Part shown: positions 1 through 8,289 of the stretch, piece by piece
Position numbering within the stretch: position 1 is the stretch's first letter
Layout of the letters: the number at the start of each line of letters is the position of its first letter
Assembly (NCBI GenBank): GCA_903951425.1
Contig: CAJBBX010000096.1
Location: 1-46,207 of the forward strand
From: an uncultured Chthonomonas sp.
GTDB lineage: Bacteria > Armatimonadota > Chthonomonadetes > Chthonomonadales > CAJBBX01
Length of the DNA: 46,207 nt
Reading direction: 5' to 3'
Translations under genes and position numbers: made by a program
The notes under the pieces: model-generated
Database searches by the model: none
Told to the model about the DNA's origin: nothing
What the model saw: the letters and a program-made list of their open reading frames with translations, nothing else

Positions 1-360
1 CACCGCGAACTCCACGAACACCAGGTCCGGCTTCCGGCTCAGCACATCCTGCCCGCACCGGTAGGCCGCCAGGTCGGAGCCCGTGCCACCGATAGTGGCG
101 TTGATCTCCTCCACCTTCGCCGCCGGCCACCGTTTGCGGAACCACTCCAGCGTCTTCACGCGCCATCCCGGCGCAGCGGTGATACTCCCACCGAAGTAGG
201 CCACGCGCACCGGCTTCCCGGCATTCAGCTTGGCCAGCGCATTGGGCAACCCGCCGCGTCGGACGGTGAGCCGGGCGGGCGCCTCAGCGGGCGCGGGCGT
301 CTGGGCAACCACAGCGGATGCGGACACCGCAAGCAAGGCGGCAAGGCAGAGCGTGTTCAT
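1..360 (-). CDS. SGNH/GDSL-type hydrolase, secreted (C-terminus beyond window)
   Basis: The first 120 residues are visible; the gene runs off the left edge of the window. The start is the ATG at 360, preceded by a clear GGAGG at suitable spacing. Residues 1 to about 20 form a signal peptide ending in VVAQ, so the product is exported. Residues 56-61 read FGGSIT, the block I motif that carries the nucleophilic Ser (S59) of SGNH hydrolases. An ATIGGTGSD segment at 88-96 fits the block II glycine, and the VFVEFAV at the edge is where block III (usually followed by ND) should begin. SGNH enzymes remove acetyl or other acyl esters, often from polysaccharides, which suits the surrounding glycosidases. 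The catalytic Asp-His block lies outside the window, so activity cannot be judged. The substrate is unknown. Confidence 0.85.
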   Translation of the reverse strand, partial: MNTLCLAALLAVSASAVVAQTPAPAEAPARLTVRRGGLPNALAKLNAGKPVRVAYFGGSITAAPGWRVKTLEWFRKRWPAAKVEEINATIGGTGSDLAAYRCGQDVLSRKPDLVFVEFAV

Positions 361-465
361 AGGGAGACCTCCGGGCGAGCGGGAGCGTGCGGGCCCGGTG
401 GATTGTGGCACGGTTGGGCGGTCCAGAGAGGCGCTCAGGGGCTCGATGCGCATCTGCCGGTGGCT

Positions 466-523
466 GTCACACGGTCATCGGGTCAGCACGGTCAAGGGCC
501 TTGACGCTGTTGACCGCACTGAC
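466..523. repeat. Palindromic TGAC/GTCA array, copy A
   Basis: This gene-free stretch lies between the SGNH gene and the end of the first beta-helix gene. It holds GTCA at 466, 474, 482 and 491, then the complement TGAC at 502, 511 and 520, so steps are 8-9 bp and the two halves face each other. The core 481-515 is an inverted repeat with 17-base arms (14 of 17 paired) around one central base. It shares the 13-mer GGTCAAGGGCCTT with copy B at 29539. There is no T-tract, so it is not a classical intrinsic terminator, although it lies about 40 bases beyond the stop codon of the minus-strand gene. Confidence 0.6.
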
Positions 524-552
524 ATCACTGTCTGTCGGACGTCATCGCGCCG

Positions 553-1734
553 TCACGGCTTGCCCGCCGGGCCGCCGAGGAGCACGTTCTCCGGTCGGCT
601 GCGGAGGAGGAGGGGCTGCTCTACGACTGAGCCGCCCACCGGGGAGTCGCCGCCTCGCAGGACGTTGCCGTGGATGGCGATGTTGTCGCTCTCGGAGCCA
701 ATGAAGATGGCGTGGCGGTCGCCGTCGGCACAGACGATGGTGTTGCCGACGATCGTGACATCGCGGTGGCCGCGGTCGTCCTTGTAGGTCTCCCGGTTCG
801 GGTACGTGAGCCAGATGCCGGAGCGCACCCACCATGCGGCTTTGGCGCCATCGATGGCCGCGTCGTTGCGCACGGTGTTGCTCGTAATGGCGACGCCCTT
901 GCAGGCGAAGAAGAGGCTGATGCCGCCGTTCACGGCGTTGCGGACCGTGTTGCCGGCTATGACCGAGTCGTCGCACCACTCCAGGTCGAGGCCCACGTCG
1001 GTAGCGCCATCCACGGTGTTGCCGGAGAGGATCACCCGGCGCGCCCCTGCTCCCCAGATGCCGCCTCCGCCGCCGTCCTTCACCAGGTTGCCCTGGAAGA
1101 GCAGGTCCTCGCTGTCCTTCATCTCCCACTTCCAGTTGCCCCAGAACTGGAGGCCATGGAGCTTCGCGTTGACCACCGTGTTGTTCAACACCCTGACGCG
1201 CCGGGAGAAGGAGAGCGAGACGGCCTGCTGGATGTCGCGGAAGTCGCAGTCGCGGATCGTCAGGTCGTTGGCGTTGGCCGTGGCGATGCAGACCCGCCGG
1301 CAGGTGCGGAAGGCGACGCGCTCCACCGAGGCGAAGCACGCCTCGCGGCCTAACTGAACGAGGCCGGGCTCGGCTGAGCCGCCTGCGCCGCCTGCGCTAC
1401 CCTCGACCGCCAGCCGGCTCACCTCCGAGCCCTCGCCGAGCTGGAGCAGGACGCCGGTCCCCTTGGCGACGCGCAGGACGGAAGCCGAGCCGTCGCCGGT
1501 AAGCCGCACATGCGGCGCGAAAATGAGGGGCTTCGGTCCCAGCAGGTAGACGCCGGCCGGCACCGTGACCGTGCGGCGCCCCAGGGCAAGCGCCTTCTGG
1601 AAGGCGGCCGTGTCGTTGGTCTTGCCGTCGCCCCTGGCGCCGAAGTCGCGGACGCTGACCGGCCCAGTGCCCGGCGCCGCGGGCGGCGCAAGAAGGAGCA
1701 GAAGCGTCGAGAGGCAGGCCAGTGCAGCCGTCAT
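553..1734 (-). CDS. Secreted right-handed beta-helix protein (pectate lyase superfamily type)
   Basis: The product has 393 residues. I chose the ATG at 1734 because a GAGGAG lies just upstream and the next residues (MTAALACLSTLLLLLAPP) form a good signal peptide; in-frame sequence further upstream does not look coding. Residues 31-45, FGARGDGKTNDTAAF, are the hallmark N-terminus of pectate-lyase-3-type beta-helices. The body repeats short G-N-x-V units (for example GNTVDG, GNTVRN, SNTVRN, GNTIVC, GNVLRG) expected of a parallel beta-helix with about 22-residue coils. The likely role is binding or cleaving an acidic or plant-type polysaccharide outside the cell, but many such proteins lack proven activity and no catalytic residues can be assigned here. 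It is divergent from the glycosidase pair at 1856-5464. Confidence 0.82.
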   Translation of the reverse strand: MTAALACLSTLLLLLAPPAAPGTGPVSVRDFGARGDGKTNDTAAFQKALALGRRTVTVPAGVYLLGPKPLIFAPHVRLTGDGSASVLRVAKGTGVLLQLGEGSEVSRLAVEGSAGGAGGSAEPGLVQLGREACFASVERVAFRTCRRVCIATANANDLTIRDCDFRDIQQAVSLSFSRRVRVLNNTVVNAKLHGLQFWGNWKWEMKDSEDLLFQGNLVKDGGGGGIWGAGARRVILSGNTVDGATDVGLDLEWCDDSVIAGNTVRNAVNGGISLFFACKGVAITSNTVRNDAAIDGAKAAWWVRSGIWLTYPNRETYKDDRGHRDVTIVGNTIVCADGDRHAIFIGSESDNIAIHGNVLRGGDSPVGGSVVEQPLLLRSRPENVLLGGPAGKP

Positions 1735-1780
1735 GCGTGTCACACTCCTCACGTGGACCCGCTGTGGGGCCGCGCCCGTC

Positions 1781-1786
1781 TTTATA
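1781..1786 (-). promoter_or_regulatory. Candidate -10 element for the beta-helix gene
   Basis: Read on the minus strand this is TATAAA, preceded by CTGG, about 47 bases upstream of the ATG at 1734. No convincing -35 box is seen at 16-18 bases, so the assignment rests on the A/T-rich hexamer in a very G+C-rich divergent intergenic region. Confidence 0.3.
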
Positions 1787-1855
1787 CCAGTCGCACACTC
1801 GCCTGCCGGCTTGCGAATCGATGCGGCCCGGCAATCGGGGGAAGGAACGACGCAC

Positions 1856-3445
1856 GTGCTCTCAGTCATCGGCATGATCCTGGCCTCGGCCGCCTTCCTG
1901 GCCCCATCGGGCGGGCGCCCCGACGACCCGCTCTCCGAGGCGGCCCTGCTGCGCGAGAAGCCGCTGGGGCCCTATGTGAACCTGACGTCGGCTCAGCGCG
2001 CCACGGTGCGATCGTTCCGAGCCTCGGACCGGTTCGTGGCGACCTACTACTTCTTCTGGTATGACCACCCCACGGGCGAGCACTTCCGCAACGCCGACGG
2101 CTCCGACGCGCTGGTGGACCACCCGCTGGACCCGCCCAGCGTCAGCTACCGGCGCGAGTCGTGGCACCGCAAGGAGCTGCTGGACCTGATGGACGCGGGC
2201 ATCGACGTCATCGTGCCGGTCTACTGGGGAGCGCCGCCGGACAAGGCCGCACGCTTCGAGGGCCACTACGCGGGCATCGCGCCCCTGGTGGCGGCTGCCC
2301 GGCGCCTCATGGCCGAGGGCAGGAAGCCGCCGAAGATTGGGCTCTTCTACGACACTTCGAGCCTCTCGGCCACGGGCAACATCCTGGGCAGGCATGTGGA
2401 CCTGAGCACGCCCGACGGCAAGGCGTGGCTCTACGCCACCATCCGCGACTGGTTCTCGGCCGTGCCGCCTGCGCTCTGGGCCGCCATCGACGGCAAGCCC
2501 ATCGTCTTCCTATACGGCGCGGGCAGCGCGAAGGCCGGGACCGACGATCCTGCCGTCTTCGACTATGTACGAAACCACTTCGCCCGCGACTTCGGCGGCG
2601 CGGCGCCCTACCTCGTGGCCGAACACTCGTGGGTGGCCCCGGCCGACAACGGCTACGACTGGGGCGCGGCCTTCGCGCACAAGGCCTACGGCGTGGCGGC
2701 GATCGGGCCCGGCTACGACGACTCCTCGGTGCCCGGCCGCACCAGCCCGAAGATCGACCGCCGAGCCGGCGCCCTATACCGCGAGCGGTGGGAGCATCTG
2801 CTCTCGCTGGCCCCGGCTACGCGCCCGAAGATCGCCATCATCGAGACCTGGAACGAGCTGCACGAAGGCACCGATATCTGCGAGACCCGCGAGTATGGCC
2901 GGACCTACATCGACCTGACGCGCCGGTACGCCGCACGCTGGCGAGCGGGCGCCCAGACGAGGCCGATCAGCCTCTTCGCGGGCCGAAAGGGCGCCTCGCT
3001 CACCTTCGGGCCGAGCGGGCAGAGCGCAGGAGTGCGGCTGGTGGAGAACGGCGACGGCCTCTTCCGGGTCTCGTCGGCGCTGGGCTCGGGCTGCATCGAG
3101 ACGAGGCCCAACCCGGCCAACGGCGAGCAGTTCCTCTACATCGATGTCGATGACGGCTTCTACTGGGAACCCTCCGGGCCGGTCACGGTGGAGCTGGAGT
3201 GCCTCGACCAGGGCGGCGGCACGCTGGCGATCACCTACGACTCCACCGATGCCAGGGCCCAGTTCGGGGGCACGTACAAGACCGCGCCCGCGCAGCCACG
3301 CGGCGACACCGGCCGGTGGCGGGTCTTCAGCTTCCGGCTGACCGACGCCCGCTTCGCCAACCGGCAGAACAGCTTCACCGACTTCCGCATCAGCGCCGGC
3401 GGCACGAAGCTGGTTGTTCGCCGCATTACGCTGAGAAAGGGCTGA
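1856..3445 (+). CDS. Secreted GH99-like / DUF5010-type protein
   Basis: The product is 529 residues from a GTG at 1856, with GAAGGA nine bases upstream; the ATG at 1874 is an alternative but has no ribosome site. The N-terminus (VLSVIGMILASAAFLAPSGG) is a short signal peptide. Residues 62-77 (ATYYFFWYDHPTGEHF) and the later segment VIVPVYWG match proteins annotated as DUF5010 or GH99/GH71-like, a (beta/alpha)8 barrel family related to endo-mannosidases. Near residues 332-338 the motif WNELHEG resembles the acidic end-of-barrel motif of GH99-like domains. The last 130 residues form a beta-rich domain with the look of a carbohydrate-binding jelly roll. It is followed after three bases by the next glycosidase gene, so the two form an operon. 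The family is assigned from motif memory; the reaction is not known. Confidence 0.72.
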   Translation: MLSVIGMILASAAFLAPSGGRPDDPLSEAALLREKPLGPYVNLTSAQRATVRSFRASDRFVATYYFFWYDHPTGEHFRNADGSDALVDHPLDPPSVSYRRESWHRKELLDLMDAGIDVIVPVYWGAPPDKAARFEGHYAGIAPLVAAARRLMAEGRKPPKIGLFYDTSSLSATGNILGRHVDLSTPDGKAWLYATIRDWFSAVPPALWAAIDGKPIVFLYGAGSAKAGTDDPAVFDYVRNHFARDFGGAAPYLVAEHSWVAPADNGYDWGAAFAHKAYGVAAIGPGYDDSSVPGRTSPKIDRRAGALYRERWEHLLSLAPATRPKIAIIETWNELHEGTDICETREYGRTYIDLTRRYAARWRAGAQTRPISLFAGRKGASLTFGPSGQSAGVRLVENGDGLFRVSSALGSGCIETRPNPANGEQFLYIDVDDGFYWEPSGPVTVELECLDQGGGTLAITYDSTDARAQFGGTYKTAPAQPRGDTGRWRVFSFRLTDARFANRQNSFTDFRISAGGTKLVVRRITLRKG

Positions 3446-3448
3446 GCC

Positions 3449-5464
3449 ATGAAGCGCATCGTGCCGGTCGTCATCGCGCTGGCTGCGCTGAGCCTCCGGG
3501 CGCAGGCCCAGTACCCCCGCATCGGCAACCTCTGGGGCGTCTCGCCTGCGAGCGTCGAGTACGAAAAGTGGTCGCGCTACGGCCTCATCGTCTCCTCCGG
3601 CGGCTCCCTGGGTACATGGCGCAACTTTTCGGCGCAACTCCGCAAGCGCAACCCGCGGATCGTGTTGTTGGAGACGGCTGCCTTCATGAACCTGGGCAAG
3701 CCGGAGGCAACGCCCTTCATGCGCGATGAGTGGTACCTGCGCAAGCCCGACGGCGGCAAGGTGATCTGGTGGGCCGACCAGGTCTATACGCCCAACCTGC
3801 TCGTGGGTCCGTGCCTCGACGCGCTGGTGAAGCAGAGCCTCGCACAGGCCGATGCACTCGTGCGCGAGAAGCTGATCGACGGGCTCTTCTATGACAGTGT
3901 GGTGGGCGCCGCCACCTGGCTGGGCGATGTGGACACGAACCGCGACGGCAAGGCCGACCGCGCGGCCGATGTCGACCTGCGCTGGTGCGACGCGCAGTGC
4001 GCCTTCTTCGACCGCGTCAAGGGCGGCCTCGGCGGCGCGGCCATCGTGGCGAACGACGCCGACACGCGCCACCAGACGCACATCAACGGCCGCCTCTTCG
4101 AGGGCATCCGCCTGCTCGATCAGGTGGATGGCGGCGGAATGAGCATCCAGGAGGCGGTCAGCATCCTCACCGGGTGGATGGATGGCGCCACCAGGCCGGG
4201 CCTCACCTTCGCCATCGCCACGCACCCTATCGGCTGGCAGGCGCACCGCGTGGGCGTGGGCAACATGGTCACCTCCCGTGGCGAACTGGACCGGGCGCGG
4301 CGCGACTACCGGCGCATGCGCTTCGGCTTGGGCGTCACGCTCCTCACCGACGCCTACTACGCCTACGATCTGGGCACCGTCTGGTACGGCCTCCCCTGGT
4401 GGTACGCCGAGTACGACGCGCCGTTGGGCCGCCCGCTGGGCCCTGCGCGCGAGGTGGCGCTCCAGACGCCCGCTCTGGTGGCATCGTGGTCGGCGGGCCG
4501 GTCCGTCGACGCTATGCAACTCGACCAGGACATCACAGCGGATGCCCGCGGCATCGAGGGCGTGGTGCGCGACCAGAACGCGGGCTGGCGCCGCCTCTTC
4601 GGCACGCGGCCCTCGCGCATCCGCTTCGTGCCGGGGCGCACGTACCGCGTCCAGGCCCAGTGCGAGCTGACCGCCGCCACGGGGCTCGTCCAGTTTCAGC
4701 TCCGCACACCCACGGGCGGGTGGGAGCAGCATGACAAGGGCATCCGCACCTTCAGCGGCAAGAAGGGCGACCGCTGGATCATCGACGTGACCGTGAAGCC
4801 CGACGCCTTCGATGACTACGGCGCCGAATGGCACATGAACGGAGCGGGCGGCCTGTTGCTCAGGAGCCTGACGGTAACCGAGCCTACGCAGAGCTATTGG
4901 GAGCGTCGCTTCAGCGGCGGGGCCGTGCTGGTCAACGGCGGCGACCGGCCCCTGCGCGTGCCGCTTGCGCAGCCCATGCGCCGCCTGAAGTCGGCCGAGG
5001 CGCCCCTCCACGCCCTGGAGGCCGACGACGGCGACGCGGCGTTCACCTGCTCCTCCGGATGGCAGAGCCGCCAGCGCGAGGATCGCATCGTGGGCGCTAC
5101 CTACCGCGTGGCGCGAAAGCCGGGCGCCACCGCCGCATGGCGCTTCACGGCGCCTGCAGCCGGCCGATACACGCTCTACGCCTGCCTGCCCGGAGGAAAG
5201 GGCTGGACGAACGCGGCGATCTACCGCTGCGGCTCGAGCCGGGCCGTCATCGACCAGCGCGGCGGCGACGGCGGCTGGGTGCGCGTGCTGCAGGCCGAGA
5301 TGAAGGCAAGCGAGACCCGCGAGCTCCAGCTGACGTCCAGCGGCATGGGCGATACGGCTGCTGACGCAATCCGCGTGGAGTCTGTCGCACGATTCCACGA
5401 CGGCTCCAACGCCGGCGCGGTCGCGCTGCAGCCGCGGGATGCGGTGGTGCTGTTGGCCCGCTGA
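3449..5464 (+). CDS. Secreted putative glycoside hydrolase (GHL15-like) with golvesin-type C-terminal domain
   Basis: The 671-residue product begins three bases after the preceding stop codon, so the genes are probably cotranscribed. A signal peptide ends near residue 20 (LRAQAQ). The N-terminal half resembles hypothetical glycosyl hydrolases of the GHL15 kind: barrel strands such as RYGLIVSSGG, PRIVLLE, and DGLFYDSVVG around residue 144, where acidic residues often sit at the active centre. Roughly residues 525-645 look like a golvesin C-terminal/Xly carbohydrate-binding domain: a TCSSGW start, then AWRFTAPAAGRYTLYACLP, VIDQRGGDGGWVRV, and a final ADAIRVE. The protein therefore looks like an extracellular glycosidase with a C-terminal binding module. 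It lies tail-to-tail with the second beta-helix gene. Substrate and catalytic residues are unassigned. Confidence 0.7.
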   Translation: MKRIVPVVIALAALSLRAQAQYPRIGNLWGVSPASVEYEKWSRYGLIVSSGGSLGTWRNFSAQLRKRNPRIVLLETAAFMNLGKPEATPFMRDEWYLRKPDGGKVIWWADQVYTPNLLVGPCLDALVKQSLAQADALVREKLIDGLFYDSVVGAATWLGDVDTNRDGKADRAADVDLRWCDAQCAFFDRVKGGLGGAAIVANDADTRHQTHINGRLFEGIRLLDQVDGGGMSIQEAVSILTGWMDGATRPGLTFAIATHPIGWQAHRVGVGNMVTSRGELDRARRDYRRMRFGLGVTLLTDAYYAYDLGTVWYGLPWWYAEYDAPLGRPLGPAREVALQTPALVASWSAGRSVDAMQLDQDITADARGIEGVVRDQNAGWRRLFGTRPSRIRFVPGRTYRVQAQCELTAATGLVQFQLRTPTGGWEQHDKGIRTFSGKKGDRWIIDVTVKPDAFDDYGAEWHMNGAGGLLLRSLTVTEPTQSYWERRFSGGAVLVNGGDRPLRVPLAQPMRRLKSAEAPLHALEADDGDAAFTCSSGWQSRQREDRIVGATYRVARKPGATAAWRFTAPAAGRYTLYACLPGGKGWTNAAIYRCGSSRAVIDQRGGDGGWVRVLQAEMKASETRELQLTSSGMGDTAADAIRVESVARFHDGSNAGAVALQPRDAVVLLAR

Positions 5465-5489
5465 GGAGATGCCTGAGGCGCCGAGACCT

Positions 5490-6806
5490 CTACCGACCGG
5501 CTGGACGCGGCTTCCGAGGCTCCTCCTTCGTCACGCGGATGGCGGGGTTGTTACCGGTCATTACGGCGCGGCGGCCGATCTTGCTCACCACCGTGCAGGG
5601 CGCCGAGCCCATGATGCTGGCCAGCGTGGTGCGTGAGCGCTGGCCCTCCAGCCGCGCCAGGTAGCCGCCCTGGTTCAGCACGCAGCCCTGCACTGAGAGC
5701 CGCCCGCCGCCTTGCAGGAAGCAGGGCGCCTCCTTGGCGTGGAGCGCCCACTCCTGGATATTGCACGCGCTGAGCGAAAGGGAGCCATCCTGTACCTCGA
5801 ACAGTGTCCCCGGCACGGCCCAGAAGTTGCAGTTCACGAGAGCGAGGTTGCCCGTGTTTCCCGCCCGCAGCAGCACGCCCCGGCTGTTGGGCGAGGCTCC
5901 GAATGGCGCGAACTCGCCATTGGTGACGCTGACGCCGATGTTGAAGCTATCCTCCACGTCGATGCCGATGGCCACGCAGTCGGCGCCGATGCCCACGAAG
6001 TTGCCGTTGGTCGCGCCTGCGGGGTAGGTGGTGGCCGGGTTGGGCTTGGCCTCCTTCGCCCGGTAGAAGCGGTAGCCCGTATGGTAGCCGTAGCAGAAGG
6101 TGTTAAGGCAGTATTGCCAGTCGCTCCGGCCGAACTCGAACGCCACGCCGTGCGCCTGCACCCATGCCCGCATGGGCTTGCCCAGCGTGAAGTAGGGCCA
6201 GAGGTGTACGTTCTCGATGCGCACGATGTCGTAGCAGTGGTCGACGTGGAGGCCCACCCGCAGCGGCTCGCCCCAGACGTTGCGCACCATGGCCGCGTGG
6301 GAGGCGTCCAGGTCGATGCCCTGGTACGCATTGAACAGGAACAGCTCCTCGATGCGCGCGCTGTGGCCGCCGCTGACGGCGTAGGGGTAGGGCGCGGGTT
6401 CCGCGGCCTCGGGGTTCTGGTCCGGGTACTCCATGACGAAGCCCGTGAGCGTGGACTTGCCTCCCGAGAGGGCCACGCAGGCCGGGCCGTCGGCGCGCCC
6501 CTTGCCGCCGGTCACGAGCAGGATGCTCCCGGAGCGGCCGCCGGGGCCCACGAAGTCGCCCTTCAGCGTGGTCGAGGCCGGCACGCTGATCGAGCCGCCG
6601 ATCCGATACCGTCCCGCCGGCGCATGGACAGTGGAGCCCGGCGTCTTGCCGGCGGCGTCCAGGGCGCGCTGGAAGGCGGCGGTGTCGTCCGTGGAGCCAT
6701 CGGCGAGGGCGCCGAAGTCCGCCACGCGGAGCGGTTCCCCGGCGCACGGGGCACAGCAGGCGGTCAGGGCGGCAAGGCTGAGGATCGCGGCAAGGGCGGA
6801 CGGCAT
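5490..6806 (-). CDS. Secreted beta-helix protein (pectate lyase superfamily type)
   Basis: The product has 438 residues from the ATG at 6806, which has GGGAGG eight bases upstream; a GTG at 6815 in the same frame would overlap that site and is less likely. The N-terminus (MPSALAAILSLAALTACCAPCAGEP) is a signal peptide. Residues 31-45, FGALADGSTDDTAAF, are the same signature seen in the beta-helix protein at 553-1734, followed by HAPAGRYRIGGSISVP and GFVMEYP, typical of the first helix turns. The two proteins flank the glycosidase pair at 1856-5464, so they may act on the same polymer. They differ enough in sequence not to be a recent tandem copy. Polysaccharide lyase or hydrolase activity is plausible but unproven. 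Confidence 0.8.
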   Translation of the reverse strand: MPSALAAILSLAALTACCAPCAGEPLRVADFGALADGSTDDTAAFQRALDAAGKTPGSTVHAPAGRYRIGGSISVPASTTLKGDFVGPGGRSGSILLVTGGKGRADGPACVALSGGKSTLTGFVMEYPDQNPEAAEPAPYPYAVSGGHSARIEELFLFNAYQGIDLDASHAAMVRNVWGEPLRVGLHVDHCYDIVRIENVHLWPYFTLGKPMRAWVQAHGVAFEFGRSDWQYCLNTFCYGYHTGYRFYRAKEAKPNPATTYPAGATNGNFVGIGADCVAIGIDVEDSFNIGVSVTNGEFAPFGASPNSRGVLLRAGNTGNLALVNCNFWAVPGTLFEVQDGSLSLSACNIQEWALHAKEAPCFLQGGGRLSVQGCVLNQGGYLARLEGQRSRTTLASIMGSAPCTVVSKIGRRAVMTGNNPAIRVTKEEPRKPRPAGR

Positions 6807-6927
6807 GGCGGGCACCTCCCGGCCGCGGCTGGGAGGCCACGCGGCGCCACGCTACGTTCGCGACCGGCCTTCCGGCTTCCTGCAAGCTGACGGGCGGCTG
6901 GGCGAGATGCCCATCGCCATCCATGAG

Positions 6928-7539
6928 TCAGAGGCGCAGTCGCTTGATGTAGTTGGCCGCATTGTCCGGCGGGGTGAGGCCCTCCACCCTGAAGACCTCC
7001 TGGCCAGGCCCCCTGTATTGGAGCCGGCAGTAGACCTCGATCGCCTCCGCCGGCCTCGGAATTGCCGGCACAGTGAACCCCGGTCTCAGGTTGGACCGAA
7101 AGCTGGGAGCCAGAGGGGACCGGGCCCTCTCTGCTTCAACGAGACCCCTCAGGCCGGCCTCGGCGCCCTCCGTCAATGGAAAGTCTCTGAACCCCATGCC
7201 TGCCGGGAACGTGACCTGCACTTGTGCCAGAGACGCGGGATGGTCGATGCCCTGGTCGTGCCCGGGCGCATTGACTGTGGCCCAGCCGTCACATGAATCC
7301 TCCGTCCATACGTTCAGCCGCGACCAGTTGGAGAACACCACCGCCATGACGGTCAGGATCACCACCCGCACGATGACCCGGGCGATTGGAGGAGCGTCCG
7401 AAGGGGGCCCGCTGAGCGACTTCACGATTGCCGCCGCACGCCTGGCGCTGCTTGGCGGAATGGCCTTGCCGCAGCTGCCGCAGTGAGTATCGGCTTCCCG
7501 CGCCGGCCGGCCGCACGAGGTACACCGGGTTGGTCGCAT
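6928..7539 (-). CDS. Zinc-ribbon single-pass membrane protein, unknown function
   Basis: The product is 203 residues. Cys6-x2-Cys9 and Cys20-x2-Cys23 form a short N-terminal zinc ribbon, a basic linker follows, one membrane segment spans about residues 52-71 (IARVIVRVVILTVMAVVFSNW), and the remaining 130 residues would lie outside the membrane. The start is set by GGAGG about seven bases upstream of the ATG at 7539, one base past the stop of the preceding gene, so it is the last gene of a four-gene operon. Such zinc ribbon-plus-TM proteins are common in bacteria and are usually uncharacterised. I recognise no fold in the C-terminal part (FPAGMGFRDFPL, VPAIPRPAEAIEVYCRLQYR). Confidence 0.75.
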   Translation of the reverse strand: MRPTRCTSCGRPAREADTHCGSCGKAIPPSSARRAAAIVKSLSGPPSDAPPIARVIVRVVILTVMAVVFSNWSRLNVWTEDSCDGWATVNAPGHDQGIDHPASLAQVQVTFPAGMGFRDFPLTEGAEAGLRGLVEAERARSPLAPSFRSNLRPGFTVPAIPRPAEAIEVYCRLQYRGPGQEVFRVEGLTPPDNAANYIKRLRL

Positions 7540-7540
7540 A

Positions 7541-7963
7541 TCAAGGCCTCCTTCCGGACCGGCCGTACCGCCCCCGGAGCGCGGCGCCCGCTGCTGCGGC
7601 GGCCACGATGGGGGCGGCGATGAGCGCCGATGTGAGCATGATCACCAGCGCGCTCTCATCGCTGCATGAGATCGCGAGGGCCGTGGCTACCGACATAAGG
7701 GCAAACAGCAGGGAAAGGCCGGTGGAGAGCGGCATCCAGACCCGGAACCGGACGGCCGGCGCGATGGCCGCGAAGGCGAGGCCCCCGGCCAGCGCTCCGA
7801 CTGCGGCGACCAGGGCGCCCCAGAGCCACAGGTCGAGGCTGAAGGCGACAACCATCGCGCCGAGGAACCCGGCAGTGAGAAGTGCGACGCCCGCAGACGC
7901 TGCCGCGAACGCTCGCTTCCGGGATGTCCGCGGCGGCCGGGGGCCGGCGGTTGCCTCAGGCAT
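7541..7963 (-). CDS. Small polytopic membrane protein, unknown function
   Basis: The product has 140 residues with four predicted membrane helices (starting at about AFAAASAGVALL, LWLWGALVAAVG, MPLSTGLSLLFA and ALVIMLTSALIA) and charged tails. I chose the ATG at 7963 because AAGGAGG lies five bases upstream. An in-frame ATG at 7978 would give an ATGA overlap with the upstream gene but has no ribosome-binding site. The gene is third of four in the minus-strand membrane-protein operon, one base before the zinc-ribbon gene. No family is recognised; the helices are Ala/Gly/Val-rich with no conserved polar motif that would suggest a transporter. Confidence 0.7.
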   Translation of the reverse strand: MPEATAGPRPPRTSRKRAFAAASAGVALLTAGFLGAMVVAFSLDLWLWGALVAAVGALAGGLAFAAIAPAVRFRVWMPLSTGLSLLFALMSVATALAISCSDESALVIMLTSALIAAPIVAAAAAGAALRGRYGRSGRRP

Positions 7964-7974
7964 AGCGTCCTCCT

Positions 7975-8289
7975 TCATGGGCCCATCAGGGCCCCGCATG
8001 CCAGCAAGACGAACGTTCCGAAACCCGCCGCAGCGATCGTCAGCAGCATCGCCAGGCGCATGGCGAAGGGCCCGGTTCTGCCGAAGCCGGTCGCCAACGC
8101 AAGGTCGATCGCCACAACCGCTGCGAAACCCGCGCACGCTTGTTCCAGAGTTACCATGCTCGCACGATGGGCAACGGCGACGCCTGCCGCCACAAGCGCC
8201 GAATGCGTGACCATCGAGAAGGCGACGCCTGCCGCGATCTGCGCCGCAACCGGCCAGCCATGCGATGCCGGCCTACCCCTTGCCTGCAC
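7975..8289 (-). CDS. Small membrane protein, unknown function
   Basis: The product has 104 residues and about three hydrophobic helices (WPVAAQIAAGVAFSMV, ACAGFAAVVAIDLAL, MLLTIAAAGFGTFVLLACGAL). I set the start at the GTG at 8289, which has GAGGAG seven bases upstream. Longer in-frame versions would run deep into the preceding gene and begin with Cys/Arg-rich sequence that does not look coding. With this start the gene overlaps the previous one by 17 bases, which suggests translational coupling. It resembles its operon neighbours in size and composition. The function is unknown. Confidence 0.6.
   Translation of the reverse strand: MQARGRPASHGWPVAAQIAAGVAFSMVTHSALVAAGVAVAHRASMVTLEQACAGFAAVVAIDLALATGFGRTGPFAMRLAMLLTIAAAGFGTFVLLACGALMGP

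Noticed and set aside
2774-5398. An 874-codon open frame antisense to the glycosidase pair at 1856-5464.
   Set aside because: Same reason: low-complexity composition, no recognisable motif, and it spans two well-supported genes and their junction.
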